In this document: piece after piece, positions 8,811-20,500 of the stretch
How positions within the stretch are numbered: the stretch's first letter is position 1
How the letters are laid out: the number at the start of each line of letters is the position of its first letter
Assembly (NCBI GenBank): GCA_903870275.1
Contig: CAIQCK010000069.1
Span: 18,601 to 82,600, forward strand
Length of the DNA: 64,000 nt
Direction of reading: 5' to 3'
From: an uncultured bacterium
GTDB lineage: Bacteria; Verrucomicrobiota; Verrucomicrobiia; CAIQCK01
Made by a program: the position numbers and the translations under genes
The notes under the pieces: model-generated
The model's input: only the letters and a program-made list of their open reading frames with translations
What the model was told of the DNA's origin: nothing
Database searches by the model: none

Positions 8811-9051
8811 CTTCCAAGTTCATTTCTCCAGACGGCTTTCCCCACTCGTGAGACCGGATTCTTTTCATAAAGTGAGAATCCCTCAAAACTGCTCTCTCAA
8901 GTCGCTCTTCGGGTGAACAAACTGGGCACCGCGGGAAAACCGGTTTGATCTGGCGTCCACTTCCCGAAAGCGTATGATCGGCCCTGGTTCAAGGAGCTGA
9001 TATGCGGGATTTCAGAGACATGATCGCTTGGTAAAGAAAAGGAGGCGATAG

Positions 9052-11847
9052 ATGGGGAAACTGCATTTTCTTTCAGGCCCACCTCAAGGGACCGTCGTTG
9101 ATTTGACAGCGCAAGAGGTTACGATTGGCAGGTCTCCCGACAACACGATCTGCATCAACCACGAGTCCATTTCCGATCATCACGCCACCATCACGCGCCA
9201 CGGGCAGGACTGTATTCTGCAGGACGCCGGCTCCGCCAAGGGGGTTTTTGTTGGAAGTGAGAAAGTCGTCGTGGCGACGCTTAAAGACGGTGACAGGATC
9301 GCTTTTGGCCCGGTGGAGGCCAGGTTCAAAACATCGGCGCCCAAACCGCCTCCGATGCCCCATGTTTTCAGCGAGGATTCAACGCCACCGGCAACCAAGT
9401 CCAGCGTCTCGAAGCTGCAGGTAGTGATTGCCCTGCTGCTCCTGATCGGCAGCGGATACGGCATTTATAAGAAATGCACGAACACGCCGACGGCATCCAA
9501 ACCGGCAGCGTTGTCTTCCCCGGCGCAACAACCCGCGCCATCCGCTGCCAGGATTCCCACCCCGGGAAGCGAAGGAAAACTAAAGCTGAACTGGTTGGAC
9601 GATTACGCGGCTGCGCTCAAGACGGCGGAGGTGAAGAAAATGCCCGTGGTCTTGGATGTGACCACCGATTGGTGCGGCTGGTCCAAGAAGATGGAGCGGG
9701 AGACGTTTGCCGCTCCGGTCATCCAGGAACAACTCACCGATTGCGTGCTGTGCCGGATCAATCCGGAAAGTTCCAAGGTGAACGAAGAGGTGGCCAAAAA
9801 ATACAATGTGGAAGGTTATCCCTTCCTGCTGATCCTGAATTACAAGGGGGAAGTGCTGGCCCAGCAAGACGGCTACCAGAAGACGGAAGATTTTGACAAG
9901 TTCCTGAAGAAGCATCTGCCTGCTTTCAAGAACGGGCCGCTGGGTTATCAGGCAGTCCAGTTGCCGGCCGACGACACACTCCGAAAAGCGATCGCCCAAA
10001 TGCCCAAACCGGAGGCCTTGCCGGCTCATCTGGGGTCCATTGCGCTGCTGGACTGGGCGGATGTGAAAGTCGCCGCCGCCGGCGTGACCACGGCGCAGAT
10101 CCGCATCGCCAGCTATGTGACCGATCCGGACAAGACCCCTCAACCGGGAGTGTATGTGAGTTATAATTCCTCCCGCGAAAAAGTGAAGATCAAGTCGGTG
10201 CGGATCTGGAACCTGAAAGGGGAAGGCCGTCCCTTGGATGTCGCGCTGGCCGAGGACGAGCATGCCTATAGCAACCAGAATGTCTATTGGGATGTCCGCA
10301 AGATCACCCTCGACGTGCCGCCCCTGAAGGAAGGGCAGATTTTGGATGTCATCGAGGAGCGGGAGACCAAGCCGGTGATGCCCGGTCAGATGGACTGGCA
10401 CTGGAACGTGAACCACTTGGTGACGGTGCTTGGAGACATGACCATTGCCTTTCCCTCCTCGCTGAACCTGCTGCGACAACCCGTTCGCTGCGCCACTCCG
10501 TTGGCCGAAGGCAAATCCGCGGCCGGCCTGACGCAATGCCGTCTGGTGACCAGCCATCTCAACGAGCCGGAATCGGAACTGTTTTCTCCGGACAGTTTTG
10601 AAACGTGGTCGGGTTATGTGTTCTGCACTCCCACGACGTGGAATGCCGTGGCGGCCTGGTATCGCGGGCTTTGCGCGGGCAGGGATCAATTGCCGGCGGA
10701 GGCCAAAACCCGCGTGGCGGAACTGAAAAAGCAGCATGCCGATCCCGAGGCGCTTCTACAGGCGCTCTTCGACTGGGTCACGGAGGATATTCGGTATGTC
10801 TCGATCGCGTTCGGCCAATCGTCTCATCAGCCGCACATGGTGGCCGACACGCTTCAGAATCGCTATGGCGATTGCAAGGACCAGTCCTTGTTATTACAGG
10901 CGCTCTGCCGGGAGGCGGGATTCCCGGCCTCGCTGGTGTTGCTGGGAGTGGGTTATGGCCGGCACTTTGACACGGCCAACCCGAATATCGGCACTTTTGA
11001 CCATTGCATCCTCGAAGTTCAGGTCAACGGAAAGACCCGTTATCTGGATCCGGCTGCCGGCCATGCGAAGGTGGGCTGGCTGCCGTTGCATGATTCGGCC
11101 GTGCAGGCACTGCGGATTGGTGAGAAGAGCGGCGATGTGATCGTGCTGCCACCCTATGCGTCGCCCCAGGAAAAAAGCTTCCAACGCACCGAGATCAAGC
11201 TCAACCCCAACGGCAGCGCCACGATCACCGAGATCTATGAGGTGTTCGGCCCGGCGGCCCATGAGGTGAAGACACGCATGAAAGGATATGATCTGAAAAA
11301 ATACCGCAGCCAATTGGAGGCGGCCTACAGGAGGAACGGACAGAAATTACTGGAGCTTGCCATGACCGATCCCGACGAGAAAGGCGACTGCTTTAAGAGC
11401 CGGATGGGACACACCGTGCCCCGGTTCGCCTCGCCTTTCGGCGAAGGGTTGATGTTCCGGTTGGGAGCCAGCCACAAGGATGGGCAGGATTGGACCGCCG
11501 CGTTGGACCTGCCTCGAACCCGGCCTTTCCGCTTTCATCCCGCCGACCCCACGGTGGCCATCTACGAGGTTGAACTTCCTGCCGGGGCGGGATTGAAGTC
11601 CAAACCGGAGAATTTGATCCTGAGGAACTCGTTTTTGGACGCCAGTCGCAAAGTCGTTTTTCAGGGGAACAAAATCACGCTGACTGAAACCGTGCGGACG
11701 CTCGATGCACGATTGGCGGCCTCGGAGGCTGCCCAAGTGGCGGAGGCTTTCCGGAAACTGCAAACGCACCGGGAATACGCCTTCTCGGTTTCAATTCCCT
11801 CCCTTCCGCCGTTGGGCAACGCCTCTCCGGGACCGGTCAAACAGTAG
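9052..11847 (+). CDS. FHA - transmembrane - thioredoxin-like - DUF3857/transglutaminase-like protein
   Basis: A 931-aa multidomain protein with a strong ribosome site (AAGGAGG at 9039-9045). Residues 1-95 form an FHA phosphopeptide-binding domain with GRS (26-28) and SDHH (41-44). A membrane helix is at 122-139, then a Pro/Ala linker. Residues 185-290 are thioredoxin-like (VVLDVTTDWCGWSKKME), but the usual CxxC is CGWS, leaving one cysteine (C208), so a redox shuttle role is doubtful. Residues ~330-670 hold a DUF3857-like beta region and a transglutaminase-like core with C608 (YGDCKDQ), H651 (FDHCILEV) and D666 (YLDPAAG), so the papain-like triad looks intact. The rest is beta-rich. Predicted topology puts the FHA domain inside and the enzyme domains outside. 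I know of no described protein with exactly this order, but could not search. Confidence 0.8.
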   Translation: MGKLHFLSGPPQGTVVDLTAQEVTIGRSPDNTICINHESISDHHATITRHGQDCILQDAGSAKGVFVGSEKVVVATLKDGDRIAFGPVEARFKTSAPKPPPMPHVFSEDSTPPATKSSVSKLQVVIALLLLIGSGYGIYKKCTNTPTASKPAALSSPAQQPAPSAARIPTPGSEGKLKLNWLDDYAAALKTAEVKKMPVVLDVTTDWCGWSKKMERETFAAPVIQEQLTDCVLCRINPESSKVNEEVAKKYNVEGYPFLLILNYKGEVLAQQDGYQKTEDFDKFLKKHLPAFKNGPLGYQAVQLPADDTLRKAIAQMPKPEALPAHLGSIALLDWADVKVAAAGVTTAQIRIASYVTDPDKTPQPGVYVSYNSSREKVKIKSVRIWNLKGEGRPLDVALAEDEHAYSNQNVYWDVRKITLDVPPLKEGQILDVIEERETKPVMPGQMDWHWNVNHLVTVLGDMTIAFPSSLNLLRQPVRCATPLAEGKSAAGLTQCRLVTSHLNEPESELFSPDSFETWSGYVFCTPTTWNAVAAWYRGLCAGRDQLPAEAKTRVAELKKQHADPEALLQALFDWVTEDIRYVSIAFGQSSHQPHMVADTLQNRYGDCKDQSLLLQALCREAGFPASLVLLGVGYGRHFDTANPNIGTFDHCILEVQVNGKTRYLDPAAGHAKVGWLPLHDSAVQALRIGEKSGDVIVLPPYASPQEKSFQRTEIKLNPNGSATITEIYEVFGPAAHEVKTRMKGYDLKKYRSQLEAAYRRNGQKLLELAMTDPDEKGDCFKSRMGHTVPRFASPFGEGLMFRLGASHKDGQDWTAALDLPRTRPFRFHPADPTVAIYEVELPAGAGLKSKPENLILRNSFLDASRKVVFQGNKITLTETVRTLDARLAASEAAQVAEAFRKLQTHREYAFSVSIPSLPPLGNASPGPVKQ

Positions 11848-11919
11848 TCAGCGCATGAACAATGCGCTCGTGAAACCAAACGCCGGCAGCGCTGCATAAA
11901 GCAGAAGACAAATTAAAAA

Positions 11920-11977
11920 CCCGAAACCGAAGTTACGCGGGCAAGGATGCCGGCGTTATGGCCAACTTCGGTTTTCG
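11920..11977. repeat. REP-like long palindrome between convergent genes
   Basis: CCCGAAACCGAAGTT (11920-11934) pairs with AACTTCGGTTTTCG (11964-11977) with one bulge, enclosing an inner imperfect hairpin ACGCGGGCAAGGATGCCGGCGTT. The same outer arm (AAAACCGAA/TTCGGTTTT) recurs at 33103-33163. It sits between two convergent genes and may terminate both. Confidence 0.6.
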
Positions 11978-11991
11978 AATTTGAGCACCGA

Positions 11992-13293
11992 CTACTTTAA
12001 CCACTTCGCCACGCTCTCGCCGCGCACCAGGTCCTTCGGCGTCTGCCGCTCGCGCACGACGGCGTAGCGGCGGCCGTTGACCAGCACTTCGGCGGCGAGG
12101 GGACGGGAGTTGTAGTTGGAGGCCATCGAGAATCCGTAAGCGCCGGCGCTCAACAGGGCAATGCCGTCGCCTTCGCGCACGGCGGCGAGCCGGCGGTTTT
12201 TGGCGAAGTAGTCGCCGCTCTCGCAGATCGGCCCGACCACGTCGGCCACGAGCGTGCCGCGCGTCTGCCGCAGCGGGACAATCTGGTGATACGAGTCGTA
12301 GAACGCCGGGCGGATGAGGTCGTTCATGCCGGCGTCCACGATGACGAAGGTTTTCTCCGGCGTGGACTTGACGTATTGCACCCGCGCGACCAGCGCGCCG
12401 GCGTTGCCGACGATGAACCGGCCCGGCTCGATCAGGATGCGCAAGCCGAGCGGCGCCAGCAGCGGCACAATGCTCGCGGCGTAACGCTGCGGCGTCAGCC
12501 AACGGTGCGCCTTGGGAACGCGGCTCCACCATTCCGGCGTCGCGCTCTCCAACGCCGGGTCATACACGATGCCGATGCCGCCGCCGAGGCTGAAGAACTC
12601 GATGGCGTAAAGTTCCTGGAGTTTTTTCACGAGCGGCAGCACCTTCGTCACCGCCTTCACGAACGGGCCGACGGAGGTGATCTGCGAGCCGATGTGCATT
12701 TGCACGCCGCGGATGCGGATGCCCGGCAGTTTCGCCGCGCGGGCATAGACCGCCTCCACGTCCTCGAGGGCGATGCCGAACTTGTTCTCGTAGGTGCCGG
12801 TGGTGATCTTCGCGTGCGTGTGCGCCTCGACGTTCGGGTTGACGCGGATGGCGATGGGCGCCTGCTCGTTGATCTCCCGCGCGAGCCGGTTGATGCGCTC
12901 GATCTCCGGCGCGCTCTCGACGTTGAAGCAATAGATGCCCTGCGCCAGCGCATAGCGGATTTCCTCGTCCGTCTTGCCGACGCCGGCGAAGACGCATTGG
13001 CGCGGATCGCCGCCGGCCTGCACGACGCGGTACAGTTCGCCCGCGCTGACGATGTCGAAACCGCCGCCGAGATTGGCCAGCAGCCGCAGGATCGCGGCAT
13101 TGGAATTGGCCTTCATCGCGTAGCAGATGAGATGGTCCGGCAACCCCGCCAGCGCGCGGTCGAGCTTCTGGACATGGTCGGTGATGGTGTGCTGGCTATA
13201 GACGTAGAGCGGCGTCCCGCACTCGCGTGCGAGCCGCTCCAGCGCGACACCCTCGCAATACAGCCGGCCGTTCTTGAATTGAAAATCGTGCAT
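11992..13293 (-). CDS. lysA: Diaminopimelate decarboxylase
   Basis: A 433-aa PLP enzyme of fold type III that decarboxylates meso-diaminopimelate to L-lysine, the last step of lysine synthesis, in the cytoplasm. The PLP lysine is K61 in CYAMKANSN; other family motifs are GGGFDIVSAGE, the HIGSQ segment, the glycine loop FFSLGGGIGI, EPGRFIVG and the CESGDYF segment that contributes the active-site cysteine across the dimer. Length fits bacterial LysA. Start set at 13293 (MHDFQFKNG), the usual beginning of the domain; an upstream in-frame ATG adds 14 residues with no ribosome site. It is the last gene of a minus-strand run argH - unknown - deaminase - lysA. Confidence 0.93.
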   Translation of the reverse strand: MHDFQFKNGRLYCEGVALERLARECGTPLYVYSQHTITDHVQKLDRALAGLPDHLICYAMKANSNAAILRLLANLGGGFDIVSAGELYRVVQAGGDPRQCVFAGVGKTDEEIRYALAQGIYCFNVESAPEIERINRLAREINEQAPIAIRVNPNVEAHTHAKITTGTYENKFGIALEDVEAVYARAAKLPGIRIRGVQMHIGSQITSVGPFVKAVTKVLPLVKKLQELYAIEFFSLGGGIGIVYDPALESATPEWWSRVPKAHRWLTPQRYAASIVPLLAPLGLRILIEPGRFIVGNAGALVARVQYVKSTPEKTFVIVDAGMNDLIRPAFYDSYHQIVPLRQTRGTLVADVVGPICESGDYFAKNRRLAAVREGDGIALLSAGAYGFSMASNYNSRPLAAEVLVNGRRYAVVRERQTPKDLVRGESVAKWLK

Positions 13294-13362
13294 GACGGGG
13301 AATTTATGGGCCACAACAAGGCACAAAAGCCACAAAAAATGCGAACCAGTTGATGCGGATCT

Positions 13363-13824
13363 TCAACTTCGCTTTCGCGCCGCCGGCCGCTTCCGGGGAA
13401 TCTGGACCAGTTCAATGCCGAACTCTTTCGCCAGCACGAAGGCCAACTGGTCGCGCTCGTAAATGTCGCGGAAGACGATCCGCTTGATGCCTTTGGAGGC
13501 GATGAACGTCATGCAACTGCGGCACGGTAGCAGCGTGACCGCCAGAAACTTGCATTGACCGGGGCCGACCGAGCGCAGTGCGTTCACCTCGGCGTGAATG
13601 ATGCGGCTCAGCCGGTTGTCGCGGTCCGACCAGTCAATCTCGATCTTCGGCGGCGGGCCGTTGTAGCCGAGGCTCACCGAGTTATCCTGCAAGACGGCGC
13701 AGGCGCCGACCTGGATATACGGGTCCTGCGACCGGCAATCCGCGATGGTCTCCGCCAAAATGAGCGCGGTTTCTTCCCAGGATTTACGGTTGCGTGGTTT
13801 CATCGGTTTCAACTGTTGTTTCAA
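13363..13824 (-). CDS. dCMP deaminase family protein
   Basis: A 153-aa zinc-dependent deaminase. The catalytic signature is complete: HAE (H77, E79) and PCRSC (C101, C104) for the zinc site. SQDPYIQVGACAV and GYNGPPP match deoxycytidylate deaminases rather than tRNA adenosine deaminase. The likely reaction is dCMP to dUMP for thymidylate supply. A second in-frame Met seven codons in (MKPRNRKSW) is an alternative start. It lies 69 nt upstream of lysA and 21 nt after the small unknown gene, in one orientation. Confidence 0.82.
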   Translation of the reverse strand: MKQQLKPMKPRNRKSWEETALILAETIADCRSQDPYIQVGACAVLQDNSVSLGYNGPPPKIEIDWSDRDNRLSRIIHAEVNALRSVGPGQCKFLAVTLLPCRSCMTFIASKGIKRIVFRDIYERDQLAFVLAKEFGIELVQIPRKRPAARKRS

Positions 13825-13845
13825 ATCCGCCAGCGACGGCGTGCT

Positions 13846-14166
13846 TTACTCGTGCGCCGACGCCTCATTGCGGGTCTCACCCTGATACTTAACACTTTCT
13901 GAACCCCACAACTTCTTACCGGCAGGAGTCATTGAAAACCAAAACTTGGCCGACTCCACTAAAACTTTTGCTGTAGTTACCGGCGTGTGTTTTCTTTCTT
14001 CCATTAAACCGTCGTTGACCAACTCTATAATTAACTCTGCGGTCCTGCTTCGTGACGAAGGCCCGAACCGGGTTTCAACGTCTGGTTGGATTTGGTCCAG
14101 CGACTCCCAATCATCAGCCGTCGCGTCCATGACGTGCCACTCTAAAACAGTCAGAGAAGTGCGCAT
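13846..14166 (-). CDS. Small protein of unknown function
   Basis: A 106-aa frame that starts 12 nt after the argH stop. Its composition (GPSSRSRTAELIIELVNDGLMEER, then FWFSMTPAGKKLWG) suggests a small winged-helix-like fold, because a short helix, a recognition-like helix and a beta hairpin could be accommodated, but this is only an impression. GC is lower than in argH and lysA, so it may be a recent insertion into the operon. No family recognised. Confidence 0.5.
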   Translation of the reverse strand: MRTSLTVLEWHVMDATADDWESLDQIQPDVETRFGPSSRSRTAELIIELVNDGLMEERKHTPVTTAKVLVESAKFWFSMTPAGKKLWGSESVKYQGETRNEASAHE

Positions 14167-14178
14167 CGAAAGGCCAAA

Positions 14179-15564
<1,386 letters not shown>

Positions 15565-15790
15565 GCGCCGGAATATAAGGAATGGTTGCCCGAAAGCCAA
15601 GCCTGCCGACGGAATGCTCAATGTCCAATAACCAAGGACCAGGGAAACCTCAAAATCCCGGTTACAGGGTGGTCGGTTGCAGGGCAACGTTTTGAGCTTG
15701 GCATTCATAATTTCTAGGGTATTGGTCATTGTTCCAGAGAACACAGGCGATGACGAACGAGCCGCCCAACTTCAGTTCCATCTTACGCAA

Positions 15791-17068
15791 ATGAATTCAC
15801 GAAGACTTTTTACTTGGACTTTGGGTATCGGCCATTGGCCATTGGTCATTCTGCTTTGCGCGTTCGCCGCCGTGTCGTCGTCGGCCATCACAGGTTTGAT
15901 CCAATTCCAAAACATCAACACCGCTCTCGGCCTCTCGCTCTGGCAAAGCGAGTCGCTCTGGACGGAAAACGAGCGCGACGTGGGCAAACGGCTTGCCTGG
16001 CCGGAGGAATCGCGCACGGCCACGCTGGCCAGTTACCGGTTGTATCCGAAGAAAGAGATGACCGTCCTCGGCGCGCATCCACATTCGCTGGCGTTCTATG
16101 CGGAGAAGGGAAAGGTCATGCAGGTCTCGATGGTGTTCGCCAACCGCGGCGACCGCGCGTCGAAGAGCGAGATGGAAAACGACGCGAAGGCCATCGAGGC
16201 GGCGCTCAAGCCGGTGCTCGGCGAGCCGGCGCAGGCGTATTTCGGCCAGACCAAAAAACTCCGCTACAAGGTGAAGCGTTGGAACTGGAAAAACCACGCG
16301 ATCCTGCTGGAGATGCCGCCGGAAACTTACATCGGCGTGCGCATCATGCCTTTGGAGATGGCCGACCACGAGGGGCGTGCGGAAGGCATCATCAGCTATC
16401 ATCAGTTGCGCGACACGCTCGGCCAGCGCGTCCAGCACCGCCCCAACGGCGACGTGGTGGTCGGTGAAATCCCGATGGTGGACCAGGGGCCGAAAGGCTA
16501 CTGCGTGCCGGCGACATGGGAGCGGTATCTGCGCTACCTCGGCATTCAGGCGGACATGTATGTGCTGGCGCTGGCGGGCGGGACGAAGATCGGCGGCGGC
16601 ACGTCGGCGAATCTGATGCTCGAAAACGTCGAGGCGTTGGCGCGGCGCAACGGCCGGCGGTTCGACCAGCTCACCATGCCGATGACGCCGTCGAACCTTG
16701 CCAAATACATAGACAAAGGTTTCCCGCTGATGTGGTGCATCTTCGTGGACATGGACTTGGAAAAGAAAATCACCGTGCGCGCCAAAGAGCGGGCCAAGAT
16801 GACCGACTGGAACGCGTGGGTCGAACAATTGAAATCCGCGCGCGGCGTCAGGAAGATTGGACCCAAACATATCAAGTCCTCGTCGGAAAACGGGGACGCG
16901 GAGGTCAACAACGCCCACATGCGCATGATCATCGGCTACAACGCGCGCACCAGGGAAGTGGCCATTTCCGACTCCTGGGGCAAATTCGCCGAGGAGCGCT
17001 GGGTTACCGTCGAGGAAGCCGATGCGATGTCGCAGAACGACAGCGCGTTCTGGAACGTGCGGTGGTGA
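15791..17068 (+). CDS. Secreted C39-like (papain-fold) cysteine peptidase
   Basis: A 425-aa protein with a signal peptide (hydrophobic LVILLCAFAAVSSSA, residues 18-32). The C-terminal half is a C39-like papain fold: catalytic C238 in GPKGYCVPATWERYLRYLG, H376 in NNAHMRMIIGYN and D394 in ISDSWG. The N-terminal half (residues 35-220) is a separate alpha/beta region of unknown role. It acts outside the cytoplasm; substrate unknown. Start set at the ATG directly before the signal peptide. No transporter gene of the bacteriocin-processing type is nearby, so this is probably a stand-alone peptidase of the type frequent in Verrucomicrobia. Confidence 0.72.
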   Translation: MNSRRLFTWTLGIGHWPLVILLCAFAAVSSSAITGLIQFQNINTALGLSLWQSESLWTENERDVGKRLAWPEESRTATLASYRLYPKKEMTVLGAHPHSLAFYAEKGKVMQVSMVFANRGDRASKSEMENDAKAIEAALKPVLGEPAQAYFGQTKKLRYKVKRWNWKNHAILLEMPPETYIGVRIMPLEMADHEGRAEGIISYHQLRDTLGQRVQHRPNGDVVVGEIPMVDQGPKGYCVPATWERYLRYLGIQADMYVLALAGGTKIGGGTSANLMLENVEALARRNGRRFDQLTMPMTPSNLAKYIDKGFPLMWCIFVDMDLEKKITVRAKERAKMTDWNAWVEQLKSARGVRKIGPKHIKSSSENGDAEVNNAHMRMIIGYNARTREVAISDSWGKFAEERWVTVEEADAMSQNDSAFWNVRW

Positions 17069-17124
17069 GCGGACGCCGCCCGAGTGGAGCGATGTCGCCC
17101 GGCGTTATCCACCGGTCGGGCCGT

Positions 17125-17409
17125 TCACGGGCGCGGGACGACGACGACGTGTATTCCCCATTGGACGTCCGTGCTGAAGAACTTCGCTGCAACGCGGCGG
17201 ATCGTGCCGTCCGGCGCCTCGAAGAACATCACCGTCGAGCTGTCTGTAAAGGAGCCGGCGTTGACGAGCCGGCCCCATTCCTTCGGAATGCCTTCGACCA
17301 CGTTCTCGCGGAACTTGTAGCTTCGGGCCGGCGTGCGCGTCGCATCGGCAGCGAACGCGACTGCGGCGGCAACGCACAGGCCCAACAATACCAACCGATG
17401 TTTCTTCAT
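17125..17409 (-). CDS. Small secreted protein
   Basis: A 94-aa protein with a clear signal peptide (MKKHRLVLLGLCVAAAVAFAADA) and a ribosome site AGGAGAAAACCC before the ATG. The mature part (about 72 aa) is basic and beta-rich, without cysteine. No family recognised. It lies downstream of the GH2 gene in the same orientation and may be co-transcribed with it. Confidence 0.6.
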   Translation of the reverse strand: MKKHRLVLLGLCVAAAVAFAADATRTPARSYKFRENVVEGIPKEWGRLVNAGSFTDSSTVMFFEAPDGTIRRVAAKFFSTDVQWGIHVVVVPRP

Positions 17410-17498
17410 GGGTTTTCTCCTTTAGTCGGAATCTCGGACTGCGGCATGCCGGTGGAGCGCACAGAAACGGCGAACGCAGGCAACGGCAGGATTTTCAT
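17406..17498 (-). CDS. Possible 30-aa leader-type ORF between GH2 gene and small secreted protein
   Basis: An ATG two nt after the GH2 stop opens a 30-codon frame (MKILPLPAFAVSV...) that ends in TGA overlapping the ATG of the next gene (ATGA). AAGGTGG lies upstream within the GH2 end. The exact spacing on both sides suggests translational coupling between the two larger genes, but the peptide itself has no recognisable family and may only be a re-initiation bridge. Confidence 0.3.
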   Translation of the reverse strand: MKILPLPAFAVSVRSTGMPQSEIPTKGENP

Positions 17499-17500
17499 GA

Positions 17501-20500
17501 CTACCACCTTTCGTAACGATACGGATCATCGAGTGACGTTGGCTCGTCGAGGTAGAACGAGTCCAGCCATCGCCGCTCGCCGGCCTGCGCGGGCGGCGCA
17601 GCGAGTCGCTCGGCAACGGGCGCGGGCAGGTGCACGCCGCAGTTGGTCAGGATGCGCGCGAGGCTGATGACGGCGCGGCGTTTGGAGAGCTTCAGGTAGG
17701 GTTTCTCCTTCCAGTCGAACTGCTCCGGCGTGAACTGCGCGAGCACCACGTGTTTGCCGGCGACGTTGCCCTCGGCGAAAACGCCGGTGCCCGCGACCTT
17801 GAGTTCCGGCGGTGCGCTTGCGATCGCCGGCACGGTCATCCGCCCGCGCCAGTGAAACTCGCCGTCGCCGAGTCCAACGAGCGCGCCTTCGGTGGGACGG
17901 CCAATATGGGTATGGGTCACGGTCCGCGGATGGGTAATTAAGGTAAACGAGAGGCATCTGGTGAGCGCATCGCCGTCGAGGCCGATGCAAATCACCGTCT
18001 GGGCTTTGGCGGCGGCGGCCTTGGCGGTCGCGGGATCGGCGCCGGGCGTTATCACCAGAGGGCGGTTCGCGGTTTCCGGGCGCGAAGACGGTTGTGCGGC
18101 GGCGGAATCGCGCCCGGAGGACGCGATCCACCCTGTGTCGGCGCCAAAAACTTCGGCGTCCGACAGTGTCGCGGCGGGCGCGGACTGCGCATAGGCCAGC
18201 AGGTTCGCGAGCAACCGCTCCGCCGCGGGATCGCTCGCGTCGCGGCCCATGAGGTCGAGTTGCGAAAAGATCACGCGGCCGCCGCCGGGCGCGAGCCACT
18301 CCAGCAGCGGCGTGTATTGAAGGTCGAACTCGCAGTCGAGCGGGAAGCTCCAGTTGCCGCGCTGCGGTTTTTCGATGACCACGCTGGCCACGCAACCATA
18401 ATTGCCCCACTGCCACGTGCGGGTGTTGGCGAACCCGCACCAATCGGTGGCCGGATATTTTTTGTGGAACCCGCCCTGCGCCGGATACGCCTCCACGAGC
18501 GTCGCGCTGCCGCGCCAGTCGCGCAACAGCTCGTCGCTGAGGCCGCGGCAGACCGGATGCGCCGGTTGCCGCGCGAACACGCGGCGCGTGCCGGGACTCG
18601 CGGTACGGAAACCCCACCGTTTTTGCAGCACGTCTTCGGTTTGCTCGAAGATCAGCACATTCGCGCCGGCGCGCGTCGCGGCGGCGACATCCAGCGCGGG
18701 ACCGTCCACCGTGACGGCTTCGCGGCCGACGATGAACAGTTTGCAATCTGCGGGACAAACGGGTTGCTCCACCGCGCGGGCGCCGACGCCATGAGCGCGC
18801 AGCAGTGCCAACGTCGCGCCCTTGGGATCGTAGCAGGCGATGGCCGCCGGCGGCACGACGGGTGTCGGCGCCAGCGCGTCGAACTCGAAACGATCCTCCA
18901 GCGTCTCGTCCTGCCGGCCGTTGACGGTGGCGCGCAACTCGATCACGCCGTGCGCGTCCGCCGAAATTTTCGGCAGTTCGAAACGGATCGGCGCGAGCCG
19001 CCGTTCGCCGGCGGGAATCCTCGCGCTGCTGCTGCCGCGCGCGATGATTTTGCCGTCCAGCGCCGCAGTCCATTCCCATTTCGCGGTTGCCGGCTCGCGC
19101 AGATCGTTCAGCACCGCCGCCTGTTTCGTCACCGTTTCCCCAGCGGCAAAAATATGATCCTTCGCCGTGAAACGGCTCGGCGGGCCGGCAATCCACGCGA
19201 GAGTGTCGCGATTGACGCGGCGGAACATTTTGGAGAGCGAGGTTTCCTCGAAGCATCCCTCAAACTTCGGCGCGCGCAGCCAGTCCTCGCTCAGCGGCTG
19301 AAAATCCGGCGCGATGCCGGGCCGTTGCAGCCGCGCCCAGTCGGTGGTCAGTTCGACCGGCTCGCTTTTCGCCCCGGCGCGCGGCTTGAAGAAATCCTCC
19401 TGGTCCCACGGCAAGACGCCGCTGAGGTCCCACGTGCGAAACGCCGGCCAGGTCTGCGAGGTGAAGAGCGTTTTGATCTCAAGAAAATTGTGTTCCCAAC
19501 GCTGCCGCCAATACGCGCCCAGCCCCTCGGTGATGTGGAACGGCTCGTGGCGCGCGTAAATCCGCTCGATGACGCGCGTGTTCGCGTCCTCGTCGTCGGT
19601 GATATCGTAAGCGTGGTCGCCGGTGGTCATCGCCGAGAACTCCGCCGCCAGCGGCTCGGAGTTGACCTTGTTGCGCCAGATGAACGGCCCGGTGCGATGG
19701 CCGCCCCAACTCGCCTGGTGCGGCAGGCCGAATTCGACCAGAAACAGCGGCTTCACGCCGGCGCTCGCCCAATGCGAGGGCCACTCGATGCGCTCCTGCA
19801 GCGGCGTCCAGTTCAAATAATTATTGAGCGTGATCATCTGGCCGAGGTTGCCGCTCTCGTGATTGTAGGCCGGCCGCGTGCCGTCGCGCGCCATCACCAG
19901 CGACTCGCCGACGCGCGCGGCGTGGCGGCGAGCGGCGAGCCGCTCGTCGTCGGACGCCTTCGGCTCGTAGATCCCGTCGAGTTGCGACGGGTTCTGGTCG
20001 TCGGCCCAGCCGGTGAAATTGTGGTTCATCGCCCACATGAAAACGCACGGATGATTCCGCACACGCCGCATCTCGTAATCCACCACGGCCTCCCAGCCGG
20101 CGCGTTTGGCCGGGTCGTCCATGTCGCGGTAGATCTGCTTCACGTGCCGGATGGTGTAGCTCATCGGGAAGCCGGCCTCGTCGCCGGCGCGCACCAGGTC
20201 CTCGATATAGGCGAACGACTGCGGCTCGTAGTCGTAGTGCGCATGGATGACGTAGTTGAACCCGAGCGCGCGGGCGCGGGCGAACGTGGCCTTGCAGGCG
20301 GCGAGCGAGGCGGTGGCGAAATCGCCCGCGTTGGAGCTGTCGAGGCAGCGCAGGTGGAAGCGCTTGCCGTTAAGGATGAGATCTCGCCCTTCGATCCAGA
20401 ACTCGCGGAAGCCGAAGATGACGGGCGTCGTTTCGTCGAGCAGATTGCCGCGCGCGTCGAGCAGGCGAACGCGGAGCCGGTAGAGATTCGGCTGGTCGAG

